This document shows, piece by piece, positions 6,652 to 13,632 of a stretch of 14,724 nucleotides of DNA. The position numbers were made by a program, and so were the translations under genes. The notes under the pieces were generated by a model. That model was not told the DNA's origin. It ran no database searches and saw nothing but the letters and a program-made list of their open reading frames with translations. Origin of the DNA: JAIVGV01 sp035295985 (lineage in GTDB: Bacteria; Acidobacteriota; Blastocatellia; Pyrinomonadales; Pyrinomonadaceae); assembly GCA_035295985.1 (NCBI GenBank), contig DATHBT010000164.1, positions 1-14,724 on the forward strand, given 5' to 3'. Numbering within the stretch: the first letter of the stretch is position 1; each line of letters starts with the position of its first letter.

Positions 6652-7971
6652 GTGTCGTTCGTCTTCTCCAGACTCTTCTACGTCCTGCTCGCGCTCGGCT
6701 TCGTGCCGCTGTCGCTGGCTTGGGCCTGGCCCGCACTGAAGTGGGTCGCGCTCGCCTACGATCTCGCGCTCGTCGCCGCCGCGCTTCTTGACGCAAGACG
6801 TAGCCGCTGGCCCGACGGGCTGTCGGTCGAGCGCAAGTTCGACGGCCGCTTCTACATCGGCGGCGAGACCGAGGTGCGGATCGAGGTCGGCAACAACTCG
6901 CCGCGACGTTTGCGGCTGCGCGTCAAGGACGAGTACCCGCCGCAGATGAAGATCAATAGCCCGCGCGAGGCCGAGATGTTGCTGCCCCCGCGGACGAGCG
7001 CGGCACTGGTGTACGGCGCGGTCCCGCCGCGTCGCGGGCGCTTCGAGTTCGGGCGCGTGGCCGTGCGCTACCTTTCGCGCTGGCGGCTCGTCTGGCGCGC
7101 GGACTTGGGCGGCCGTGCCGAGTCGGTCAAGGTCTATCCGAATTTGCGTCGCGCGCGCGAGGCGGAGCTGAAGGCTTTGGGAGCCCGCTCGCTCGTCGCG
7201 GCACACCGCCGCGCGGCGTGGCGCGGCGAGGGGCGCGACTTCGAGTCCTTGCGCGACTACGTGCCGGGCGACGAGCTGCGCCACGTCTCCTGGGGCGCGA
7301 CCGCGCGGCGCGGCAAGCTCACCACACGCCAGTACCAGATCGAGCGCGACCAGACGATCCTCATCGCGTTAGACGCCGGCCGACTGATGACGGCGCGCAT
7401 CGAGCAGGAGACGAAGTTCGACTCGGCGATCCACGCCGCGCTCGCCCTGATGAGCGCCGCCCATCGCGGCGGCGACAACGCCGGCCTCGTCGTATTCGGC
7501 CGCCGGGTCGGCGCATACATCCCGCCCTCGCGCGGGCGCGAGCAGATGGACGCCGTGCTTGAATCGCTCCACGCCGTCGAGCCGGAGCTGATCGAGCCTT
7601 CCTACACCCGCGCCTTCGAGTACATCGCCGCCAACTGCAAGCGCCGCGCGCTCGTCGTGCTCTTAACCGATCTGGTTGACGAGGAAGGCTCGCGCGAGCT
7701 GCTCACGTCTTTGAAGCTGCTGCGTCCGCGACACCTCCCGCTCGTCACCACAATCGCCGACCGCGACCTGCGCTCGGCCCTGCGCGAGACGCCCGACAAC
7801 GTGCGTGACCTCTTCAACCAGTCGGTCGCCGAAGAGATCACGGCCCACCGCGAGGCCGCGCTCCGCCTCGTCGAACGCCAGGGCGGCCTCGCCCTCGACG
7901 TGACCACCGCCACGCTCGCGCCCAGCCTCCTCGAAACCTACATCCGCGTGAAGGAAAGAGGCTTGCTGTAA
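6652..7971 (+). CDS. DUF58-domain (VWA-like) membrane protein
   Basis: A 439-residue protein. Two hydrophobic helices lie near 8-24 and 30-46. Residues about 58-160 form a beta-rich exported or membrane-proximal region. The DUF58 signature is 'GRDFESLRDYVPGDELRHVSW' split at 194-214, followed by a VWA-like core: 'QTILIALDAGRLM' (234-246), where the MIDAS-like motif is D-A-G-R rather than DxSxS, and 'RRALVVLLTDLVDEE' (331-345). The reduced MIDAS is usual in DUF58, so metal binding is uncertain. DUF58 proteins are standard genetic partners of MoxR and are presumed clients. The start is GTG at 6652; TAA in frame at 6640-6642 limits upstream options. It is the last gene of the + operon and convergent with the S9 peptidase gene. 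Confidence 0.88.
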   Translation: MSFVFSRLFYVLLALGFVPLSLAWAWPALKWVALAYDLALVAAALLDARRSRWPDGLSVERKFDGRFYIGGETEVRIEVGNNSPRRLRLRVKDEYPPQMKINSPREAEMLLPPRTSAALVYGAVPPRRGRFEFGRVAVRYLSRWRLVWRADLGGRAESVKVYPNLRRAREAELKALGARSLVAAHRRAAWRGEGRDFESLRDYVPGDELRHVSWGATARRGKLTTRQYQIERDQTILIALDAGRLMTARIEQETKFDSAIHAALALMSAAHRGGDNAGLVVFGRRVGAYIPPSRGREQMDAVLESLHAVEPELIEPSYTRAFEYIAANCKRRALVVLLTDLVDEEGSRELLTSLKLLRPRHLPLVTTIADRDLRSALRETPDNVRDLFNQSVAEEITAHREAALRLVERQGGLALDVTTATLAPSLLETYIRVKERGLL

Positions 7972-7983
7972 GGCCAAACGGCG

Positions 7984-8002
7984 GCGCTCCATACGGAGAC
8001 GC
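7984..8002. terminator. Weak hairpin between convergent genes
   Basis: GCGCTCC (7984-7990), loop ATAC, then GGAG-A-CGC (7995-8002) give a 7-bp stem with one bulged A, placed between the stop codons of the DUF58 (+) and S9 peptidase (-) genes. Position suggests a shared terminator, but neither strand has a proper T-run after it. Confidence 0.25.
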
Positions 8003-8026
8003 AAAATCACCGGGCCTGCATGTGGG

Positions 8027-10075
8027 TCAGCCGCCTCCGCCTTTGCCCCAAATCCAGCGGTCGAACCATTCGAGGTTGTGCTCGGCGACGGCGCGCGTCT
8101 GCCTGAGGCCGGAGGGCAGGTGGCCCGCGCCCTTGTAAACGATCATCCTGACCGGCACACCCTGATCCAACAGCGCGCGGCGCAACTCGTAAGCGCCCCC
8201 GACGGGCGCGATCTGATCGGCCTCGCCGTGCTGAATCAGCGTCGGGGTCTTAGCGCGTTTGACGTAGGTGAGTGGCGACGCCGCCCGGAACGCCTCCGGG
8301 GCGTCCCAGGGCGTCGGTTCGAGCGGCGAAGGCTTGATGGTGTGGCCTGCCCCGTACGTGTAGAAGAACCTAAGGTCGGAGACGCCCTGCCCGACAGACG
8401 CGGCCTTGAAGCGGTCGCTGAAGGCCGTGATGAACGCCGCGATGTAGCCGCCGTGGCTCCAGCCCATGACGCCGACCCGCCCGCGCTCGACCACGCCCCG
8501 CCCGATGAGGTGATCCACGCCGGAGATGATGTCCCAGTACTGCGGCTCGCCGAGGTTGCCGGCGAGCAGCGCCCGGAACCTCTGCCCGTAGCCAACGGAG
8601 CCGCGGTAGTTGGGCCGCAGGACGAGCGCGCCCCTCTGGGCGAACATCTCCGCGATGTAGGGTAGGTCGCGATCTATCGTCGCCTGATCGACCATCGCCG
8701 GGCCGGTGTGGACGATGACGAGCAGCGGGTACTTTCTGGCGGGATCGAAGTCGCGCGGCTTGACGAGGACTCCCTCGACGGGCGTAGCGTCCTCGGAAGT
8801 CCAGTTGATGATCTCGCGCGTGGCTATGCCCCAGCCCTTCAGTTGCGCACCCATGTCGGTCAGCCTGCGCGGCCTGAACTGGCCGAGTGAGGAGACGTAA
8901 ACCTCCTGGTAGCTCCGCGCGTCGGAACTCACGAAGGCAGCCTGCTTTAGATCTTTCGTGAAGGAGAAGGCGAAGTTGACCGAGGCGGCCGGCTCGCTCA
9001 CGCGCTTGATCGCTTTGGTCGCGGGGTCGAGGCGGAAGAGGTGTTGGAAAGTCCTCTGCCGGGCCGAGAAATAGATGCCGTCGGGCGACCACGCGAGCGG
9101 GGTCGGGTTCTCGTCGAACTGCTCGGTCAGCACGCGCGGCGCGCCGCCGACGGCCGGCACGGCCGCGACGTAGCCGTTCGAGAAGGTCGTGTACTCGTCG
9201 CCGCTGTTCGGGCGGACGTAAGTCCGGTAGGCGATCTCGCGCCCGTCGGGCGACCAGACGGGGAAGAAGTCCGCGCCCGGCGTCTCGACGATCTTCCTCA
9301 CCGTCCGCTCGGCCACTTCGACGACGTAGATGTCGTAAGTCCAGAACGGGTGCGGGTGGGCCGGATCGTTCGCGCTGACGGCTATGCGGCGCGAGTCGGG
9401 CGACCAGGCGAAGTCGTCGGCCGCGAAGCCGTCGCCGTCCGTCAGACGCAACGCGGCCGGCGGCGCGGCCGACGAGGAGGCGGCCGGGACTTCGACGAGC
9501 CACAGGCTGCTCGTCCAGATCGGCTCCTCACCGACGACGCGGAACTCTTTCGCCTCCTCGCGCGGTCGGCCCCCGCCGCGCGCACGCGCCTCGCCCGACG
9601 TGTAAGCGATCCGGCGGCCGTCGGGCGACCACTCGAAGGAGCCGACGCCGCCCTCGGCCCGCGTCAGCCGCACGGCGTCGCCGCCAGCTGGCGAGGTGAG
9701 GTAAATCTGCGGCGCTCCCTCGCGGGTGGAGAGGAAGGCGAGGCGCGTGCCATCGGGCGACCAGCGCGGGCTCCAACTTGATCCTTTGCCGCTGGTGAGC
9801 TGGCGGCGCTCGCCCGCGGCGACGGAAGCGATCCACAACTCGTTGTCGTACGAGTCCGCGTTCCAGTCCGCCTCGCTGACCGTGTAAACGACCGCGCGGC
9901 CGTCGGGCGAAATCCGTGGGGCGTCGGCGGTCTTCAGACTCATCCACTCCTCGACGGTCGGCGCGCGCCTCGGCGTCTGCGCGGCGGCCCCGCGCGCGTG
10001 GAGCGTTTGGGAGACGAGGCCGACGGCCAGCAGGGTCGGGGCGAGTAGCGCGGCGCGCGGCAGAAATCTTTTCAT
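8027..10075 (-). CDS. Secreted S9-family prolyl oligopeptidase-type serine peptidase
   Basis: A 682-residue protein. A signal peptide covers 1-32 (KR near the start, core LLAPTLLAVGLV, then AAA before Q33), so the enzyme is exported. An N-terminal beta-propeller of TolB/DPP-like blades runs from about 50 to 405, marked by WSPDG-type motifs near 56, 105, 149, 224 (WSPDS), 274 and 329. The C-terminal alpha/beta-hydrolase domain follows from about 425, with the triad Ser540 in GWSHGG, Asp620 in HGEADQIAPV and His652 in GAGHLPSG. It should cleave short peptides, and the exact specificity (proline, dipeptidyl or acylaminoacyl) cannot be read from sequence. AAGGAA about 10 nt before the ATG supports the start. 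Such enzymes are very numerous in Acidobacteriota. The AraC gene lies 88 nt upstream on the same strand; co-transcription is possible, not shown. Confidence 0.9.
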   Translation of the reverse strand: MKRFLPRAALLAPTLLAVGLVSQTLHARGAAAQTPRRAPTVEEWMSLKTADAPRISPDGRAVVYTVSEADWNADSYDNELWIASVAAGERRQLTSGKGSSWSPRWSPDGTRLAFLSTREGAPQIYLTSPAGGDAVRLTRAEGGVGSFEWSPDGRRIAYTSGEARARGGGRPREEAKEFRVVGEEPIWTSSLWLVEVPAASSSAAPPAALRLTDGDGFAADDFAWSPDSRRIAVSANDPAHPHPFWTYDIYVVEVAERTVRKIVETPGADFFPVWSPDGREIAYRTYVRPNSGDEYTTFSNGYVAAVPAVGGAPRVLTEQFDENPTPLAWSPDGIYFSARQRTFQHLFRLDPATKAIKRVSEPAASVNFAFSFTKDLKQAAFVSSDARSYQEVYVSSLGQFRPRRLTDMGAQLKGWGIATREIINWTSEDATPVEGVLVKPRDFDPARKYPLLVIVHTGPAMVDQATIDRDLPYIAEMFAQRGALVLRPNYRGSVGYGQRFRALLAGNLGEPQYWDIISGVDHLIGRGVVERGRVGVMGWSHGGYIAAFITAFSDRFKAASVGQGVSDLRFFYTYGAGHTIKPSPLEPTPWDAPEAFRAASPLTYVKRAKTPTLIQHGEADQIAPVGGAYELRRALLDQGVPVRMIVYKGAGHLPSGLRQTRAVAEHNLEWFDRWIWGKGGGG

Positions 10076-10163
10076 GGCCGGACGTTCCTTCGGGTGCTTC
10101 TGACTTCAGCGCAGGCTAGCACGCGCTCCGCGGCGGAGTATTGGAACATTCAAACCTTTGGCA

Positions 10164-10985
10164 TCAGACCAACCTCGAAAAGAGCCTGCGGTACTCGGCG
10201 GGCGACACGCCCGTGGCCCGCTTGAAGGTGCGCGAGAAGTGACTCTGATCGTAGAAGCCCGCGGCCGTGGCGATCCGGGAGAGCGGCAGGTCGGTCGCGG
10301 CGAGCTGGCGGCGCGCGTGTTCGACGCGCAGCCGGCGCGCGTACTCGCCGACGGTCGCGCCGTAATGACGGCGGAACGCGCGCGCGAGGTGAACCGGGTG
10401 GACGCCGACGGCCTCTGCGATCTCGCCGACGGGCACCGACTCGTCGCGCCGGTCGTGAACCATCTCGCGCGCACGCCGCAGCCAGCGGGGCGGCTTCGGC
10501 CCGCCCTCGGCGCGCAGGCGCGCGGCGCGGCCAAGCAGTTCGAGCGCCATCCCCTCCAGGAGCACCGGCGAGAGATCGTCGGCCGCGCGCATCTCCTTGT
10601 ACATGCCGAGGGCGAGCCGCAGGATTTCGCCGCCTCGGAAACCCGTCGGGCGTTCGACCGCGCGGAGCGGTCGGGGGAACAGATCGAGGCTCTCGCGCCC
10701 GACCGAGACGGTGAAGAAGAGGCCGCCTCGGGTCTGGAAGCGGTCGCGGTGCGTCGTGCCCGCCGGGTTGAAGATGAGTGTCGGCGACGTGCAGAGTGGG
10801 AGGGCGTCGGCCGCCGAAGTGATATACGCCCCGCGGACTACCAGCAGGAAGTGCGCGTCCTCGTGCGTGTGGCGCGGGACTTCCCCGTCCACCCGATCCA
10901 GGACTTCCTTGAAAGAGAACCCGCGCGCGGTGACTTCGCCCCGCGACTCGCCGATGAAATTGCCGTGTGTCAGAACGGTGGGCAT
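10164..10985 (-). CDS. AraC-family transcriptional regulator
   Basis: A 273-residue regulator. The N-terminal half is a cupin-like sensor with 'VPRHTHEDAHFLLVVRGAY' (36-54) and 'LIFNPAGTTHRDRF' (70-83), the usual ligand-sensing layout. The C-terminal AraC DNA-binding domain spans about 170-268, with two helix-turn-helix units at about 187-206 (IAEAVGVHPVHLARAFRRH) and 236-257 ('SRIATAAGFYDQSHFSRTFK'), and the closing 'GVSPAEYRRLF'. AAAGG about 9 nt before the ATG supports the start. Effector and targets are unknown; the downstream S9 peptidase gene on the same strand is the nearest candidate target or co-transcribed partner. Confidence 0.92.
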   Translation of the reverse strand: MPTVLTHGNFIGESRGEVTARGFSFKEVLDRVDGEVPRHTHEDAHFLLVVRGAYITSAADALPLCTSPTLIFNPAGTTHRDRFQTRGGLFFTVSVGRESLDLFPRPLRAVERPTGFRGGEILRLALGMYKEMRAADDLSPVLLEGMALELLGRAARLRAEGGPKPPRWLRRAREMVHDRRDESVPVGEIAEAVGVHPVHLARAFRRHYGATVGEYARRLRVEHARRQLAATDLPLSRIATAAGFYDQSHFSRTFKRATGVSPAEYRRLFSRLV

Positions 10986-11016
10986 ACACGCCAGCCTTTC
11001 CCGCGGGAGAATTTCG

Positions 11017-11047
11017 GGGGGCCGCGAGGCGCAGGCCCCCGACTATA
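11017..11047 (-). promoter_or_regulatory. Candidate -10 box and leader hairpin of the AraC gene
   Basis: On the minus strand TATAGT lies at 11042-11047 within an AT-rich patch; it would start transcripts near 11035. Just downstream, GGGGGCC (from 11040) and GGCCCCC (to 11017) form a perfect 7-bp stem around a 10-nt loop, about 30 nt before the AraC ATG. The hairpin could instead act as the terminator of the SpoIIM-like gene reading in from 11144, but no T-run follows. No convincing -35 is seen. Confidence 0.3.
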
Positions 11048-11143
11048 AAACATCCGGGCCGGCGGAAAGTTACGAATTTTTCTTTGGGACGCGCGGCGGG
11101 CCGGGGCTGTTGCGGCCGGCGGAGACGTGTCTTCGGTCACTAT

Positions 11144-12112
11144 TCAGCCGCCCTGCTCAGTCTCCCTCCCGGAGAGCAGCAGGTAGCCGTAGAGCGCGAC
11201 GCCCGTGAGGGCGGCGACGCCGTACTTGTAGAGCGGAGAGATCGGGGCGGGCGAGATGAATCCCTCGATTGTGCCGGCGACGACGAGCAGGGGGACGCAG
11301 CCGACGATGAGGTGGACGGCCTCCCGGCCACGGAGCCTGAGCGCGTCGAAGCGCGAGAGGTCGCCGGGGGCGAGCAGGGCGTTGCCGACGAGCAGGCCAG
11401 CGCCGCCCGCGATGAAGATGCAGGTCAGCTCGATGACGCCGTGCCCGGCCATGAAGGCCACCAGCTCGTTGCCGAAGCCGGCGCGGTAGGTGAGGGCGAG
11501 CACCGCGCCGATCATGACGCCGTTGAAGGCCATCACGTAGAGCGTGCCTATGCCGAACACGGCGCCGAGGGCGAAGGCGTTGAACATCACCTGGATGTTG
11601 TTCGTCGTGATCATCGCGCCGCCCACTTGGTTCGCGCGGTTCAGCGACTCCCACCAGCGTATGCGCGAGTTGACCACGTCGCGGAAGCGGTAGTCGATGC
11701 CGGCCAGCTCGGAGAAGTCCGGGTCGAGCCACGTGCCGAGGAAGCCCGCGACGCCGAAGGCGAGGAAGACGGCGAAGGAGAGCGCGGTGTAGCGCCAGGT
11801 GCGGCGGAAGGTGGCGGGGAAGTCGCGCGCGAAGAAGTTTTTCAGCAGCTTCCAGCCCTCGCCCGGCTCGGCGCGATAGACGCGGCCGTGCGCGCGTATG
11901 ACGAGGCTGTTGAGGTAGTTGACGAGGCGCGGGTCGCGCGACTCGGCGCGCGCGATGGCGAGGTCTGAGGAGGCGCGCCGGTAGATGCGGCCCAGCTCGC
12001 GCACCTCCTCGCGGCCCAGGCCGCGCAGGCTGAGGCGGTCGAGCGAGTCCAGCAGCTCTTCGAGCCGCTGCCACGCGCCCTTGCGCTCGCTGATGAAACG
12101 ATCCGATGACAT
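11144..12112 (-). CDS. SpoIIM-like (DUF95) integral membrane protein
   Basis: A 322-residue protein. The N-terminal 100 residues are a charged helical cytosolic region ('ELGRIYRRASSDLAIARA'). Hydrophobic segments follow at about 107-128, 173-208, 217-245, 265-285 and 294-314. The SpoIIM landmarks are present: 'TTNNIQVMFNAFALG' (169-183), the HGVIEL motif (224-229) and 'AGTIEGFISP' (279-288). In Bacillus, SpoIIM scaffolds the peptidoglycan-hydrolase complex of engulfment. Here nothing else points to sporulation, and homologues in non-sporulating bacteria typically lie beside MoxR, DUF58, DUF4129 and RDD genes, so a link to the operon at 1551-7971 is likely although the gene is about 3.2 kb away on the other strand. 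CAAGG about 7 nt before the ATG supports the start. Confidence 0.85.
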   Translation of the reverse strand: MSSDRFISERKGAWQRLEELLDSLDRLSLRGLGREEVRELGRIYRRASSDLAIARAESRDPRLVNYLNSLVIRAHGRVYRAEPGEGWKLLKNFFARDFPATFRRTWRYTALSFAVFLAFGVAGFLGTWLDPDFSELAGIDYRFRDVVNSRIRWWESLNRANQVGGAMITTNNIQVMFNAFALGAVFGIGTLYVMAFNGVMIGAVLALTYRAGFGNELVAFMAGHGVIELTCIFIAGGAGLLVGNALLAPGDLSRFDALRLRGREAVHLIVGCVPLLVVAGTIEGFISPAPISPLYKYGVAALTGVALYGYLLLSGRETEQGG

Positions 12113-12165
12113 GGACGCCTTGCCCGGAGTCTGAAATTTTCGTGAGAGCTTCGCGGCCGGCGAAC

Positions 12166-12195
12166 ACTCTAACGCGGCGCGGCGGGTTTAGCCAA
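12166..12195 (-). promoter_or_regulatory. Candidate promoter of the SpoIIM-like gene
   Basis: On the minus strand TTGGCT (12190-12195) and TAGAGT (12166-12171) are separated by 18 nt, each matching the sigma-70 consensus at 4 of 6 positions. A start near 12159 gives a leader of about 47 nt before the ATG at 12112. The pair lies just inside the repeat array at 12211. Confidence 0.35.
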
Positions 12196-12210
12196 CAACT
12201 AAGAAAGAGC

Positions 12211-12328
12211 GGTCAGTGGTCAGTGGCCGGTGGTCAGTTGCTCATCTCTCACGGCCTGCGGCGTCACGTCTCGCGCGTCGGGCCAAGTGAGACTCAAACG
12301 ACTGACCACTGACCACCCGTCACTGACC
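12211..12328. repeat. Inverted heptamer array, GGTCAGT/ACTGACC family
   Basis: The left arm 12211-12238 is GGTCAGT, GGTCAGT, GGCCGGT, GGTCAGT in phase. The right arm 12301-12328 is ACTGACC, ACTGACC, ACCCGTC, ACTGACC. The centre is 62 nt. AGAG-type flanks on both sides extend the inverted symmetry a little. The variant third unit occurs in both arms, as GGCCGGT and ACCCGTC, but the two are not exact complements. It fills the spacer between the divergent SpoIIM-like and kinase-like genes. Confidence 0.9.
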
Positions 12329-12365
12329 ACTCTCTGTTTCGCTCTCCACTTCCGCCGCCGAGTTG

Positions 12366-12374
12366 TGCTATTAA
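12366..12374 (+). promoter_or_regulatory. Possible extended -10 promoter of the kinase-like gene
   Basis: TGCTATTAA has the TGn extension followed by TATTAA (4 of 6 against TATAAT), inside the only AT-rich patch (12364-12378) between the repeat and the gene. No -35 is evident, which an extended -10 can tolerate. The leader would be about 115 nt. Confidence 0.3.
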
Positions 12375-12415
12375 ATTAGGCGGACGACTTCCCCCTCGGA
12401 CTGAACGAATCCTAA

Positions 12416-12468
12416 GCCGCCCCCGGCCGGGGTTGCGTGCGCCGTGCGTGCGCGAAGGGCCGGGCGGC
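12416..12468 (+). promoter_or_regulatory. GC-rich stem-loop in the leader of the kinase-like gene
   Basis: GCCGCCCCCGGCC (12416-12428) can pair with GGGCCGGGCGGC (12457-12468), leaving a 2-nt bulge and a loop with two TGCGTGCG-like direct repeats. It ends about 10 nt before the SD region (GAGAAAGG) and 26 nt before the ATG at 12495. It matches no riboswitch I know and may simply be a stable 5' structure. Confidence 0.3.
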
Positions 12469-12494
12469 GAGGCTAACCGAGAAAGGCCAAAGTC

Positions 12495-13475
12495 ATGTCT
12501 GCGAGAAGTAGGCTCCACGTCATAGCTCTCCTGGCTCTCCTCCTGTCATTCAACGCAACGGTCGCCGCACAGGGCGGCGACGACAACGGCAAGAAGAAGC
12601 GCGTGCCCGACGGCGAGCCAGTCCTCTGGCGCGAGCCTGCGGACATACGCACGCGCGACCTGCGCCACGGCGCGGGCGGCCCCGCGAGCCGCCCCGCCCT
12701 GTCGAACGTCGCCTTCCTCAAGGAGGAGAAGGGCGGCTACTCGACGAAGTACCGCGTCCGGGACGGCGCGGGCCGCGAGTGGGTCGTCAAGGTCGGCAAG
12801 GAGGCGCAAAGCGAGACGGCGGCCACCCGCCTGCTGTGGGCCGTGGGCTACCCGACAGAGATCGTCCACCTCGTGCCGCGCGTCAACATCCGCGGCAGGG
12901 GCACTTTCCGCAATGCGCGCTTCGAGGCGCGGCCCAGGGCGATTGATCGCGCGGGCGAGTGGAAGTGGGACGAGAACCCGTTCACGGGGACGCGCGAGTT
13001 CCAGGGCCTCAAAGTTATGATGGTCTTGCTCAACAACTGGGACATCAAGGACTCGAACAACGTCATCCTGCACGTCCCGCGCGACGGCCGCGACGAGCTG
13101 CACTACGCCATCAGCGATCTCGGCGCGACGCTCGGCAAGACCGGCCGCTGGCCGGTGCTGTGGCGCTTCACGCGCAGCCGCAACGACGCAGAGGGCTTCT
13201 CCGGCGACCGCTTCATCGACGAGATCAAGTCGGACGGCCGCGTTGACTTCCACTTCTCCGGCAAGAAGCGCGGCATCTTCAACGACGTGACGGTGGAGGA
13301 CGCGCGCTGGATCGGCTCGTGGCTCGCGCGCCTCTCCGACCGCCAACTCTCGGACGCCTTCCGCGCCGCCAACTACACGCCGTCCGAAGTCCGCGCCTAC
13401 GCGCGCGCCATCCGCTGGCGCATCAACCAGCTCGCCAACCTCGGCCGCCCGGCGCAGCGGGCGCGGACGGACTAA
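12495..13475 (+). CDS. Exported protein with a protein-kinase-like residue pattern
   Basis: A 326-residue protein of a family usually left as hypothetical. Residues 1-25 are a signal peptide (core VIALLALLLSF, then ATVAA before Q26), so it acts outside the cytosol. The remainder carries kinase-fold landmarks in the right order: a beta-3-like lysine in 'EWVVKVGKEAQSE' (K99) with a following Glu (E107), a catalytic-loop-like 'NNWDIKDSNNVIL' (D183, K185, N188, the D-x-K-x-x-N spacing of protein kinases) and a DFG-like SDLG (D208). C-terminal residues 265-315 are helical. The closest analogies are HipA, CotH and Fam20-type atypical kinases; whether it phosphorylates proteins, small molecules or nothing is open. 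GAGAAAGG about 8 nt before the ATG fixes the start. It lies between two heptamer arrays and points the same way as ftcD. Confidence 0.55.
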   Translation: MSARSRLHVIALLALLLSFNATVAAQGGDDNGKKKRVPDGEPVLWREPADIRTRDLRHGAGGPASRPALSNVAFLKEEKGGYSTKYRVRDGAGREWVVKVGKEAQSETAATRLLWAVGYPTEIVHLVPRVNIRGRGTFRNARFEARPRAIDRAGEWKWDENPFTGTREFQGLKVMMVLLNNWDIKDSNNVILHVPRDGRDELHYAISDLGATLGKTGRWPVLWRFTRSRNDAEGFSGDRFIDEIKSDGRVDFHFSGKKRGIFNDVTVEDARWIGSWLARLSDRQLSDAFRAANYTPSEVRAYARAIRWRINQLANLGRPAQRARTD

Positions 13476-13482
13476 CTCAATT

Positions 13483-13630
13483 GCGGATTGCGGATTGGGG
13501 ATTGCGGATTTGAAGAACCGACTCGGCGGCTCGTTAAACTGCTTAACCAGCGGATCAACGAGCCGGCGAGTCGGTCATCTCACCTTCCGCCAATCCCCAA
13601 TCCGCAATCCGCAATCCGCAATCCGCAATC
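13483..13630. repeat. Inverted heptamer array, GCGGATT/AATCCGC family
   Basis: The left arm 13483-13510 is GCGGATT, GCGGATT, GGGGATT, GCGGATT in phase. The right arm is AATCCCC (13592-13598), then AATCCGC four times (to 13626) and a partial AATC (to 13630). The variant GGGGATT pairs exactly with AATCCCC. The 81-nt centre contains a further inverted repeat (13517-13575). The array ends 2 nt before the ATG of ftcD, leaving no room for a ribosome binding site. Confidence 0.92.
13517..13575. repeat. 19-bp inverted repeat nested inside the heptamer array
   Basis: ACCGACTCGGCGGCTCGTT (13517-13535) and AACGAGCCGGCGAGTCGGT (13557-13575) are inverted copies with a single mismatch and a 21-nt loop. 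It is not heptameric and lies symmetrically between the two GCGGATT-family arms, so the whole spacer can fold as one long, two-tier hairpin. Confidence 0.85.
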
Positions 13631-13632
13631 GA

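Noticed and set aside
6076..7284. 402-codon antisense frame spanning MoxR, the spacer and DUF58
   Set aside because: It reads through the octamer inverted repeat and has no recognisable domain or start signal; a high-GC artefact.
11144..12112. Evidence for endospore formation from the SpoIIM-like gene
   Set aside because: SpoIIM/DUF95 proteins occur widely in non-sporulating bacteria next to MoxR/DUF58 genes, and nothing else sporulation-related is in the window.
13483..13630. CRISPR-like repeat array
   Set aside because: Units are 7 nt and contiguous without spacers, and the two halves are inverted; this is not a CRISPR layout. The same applies to the other three heptamer arrays.
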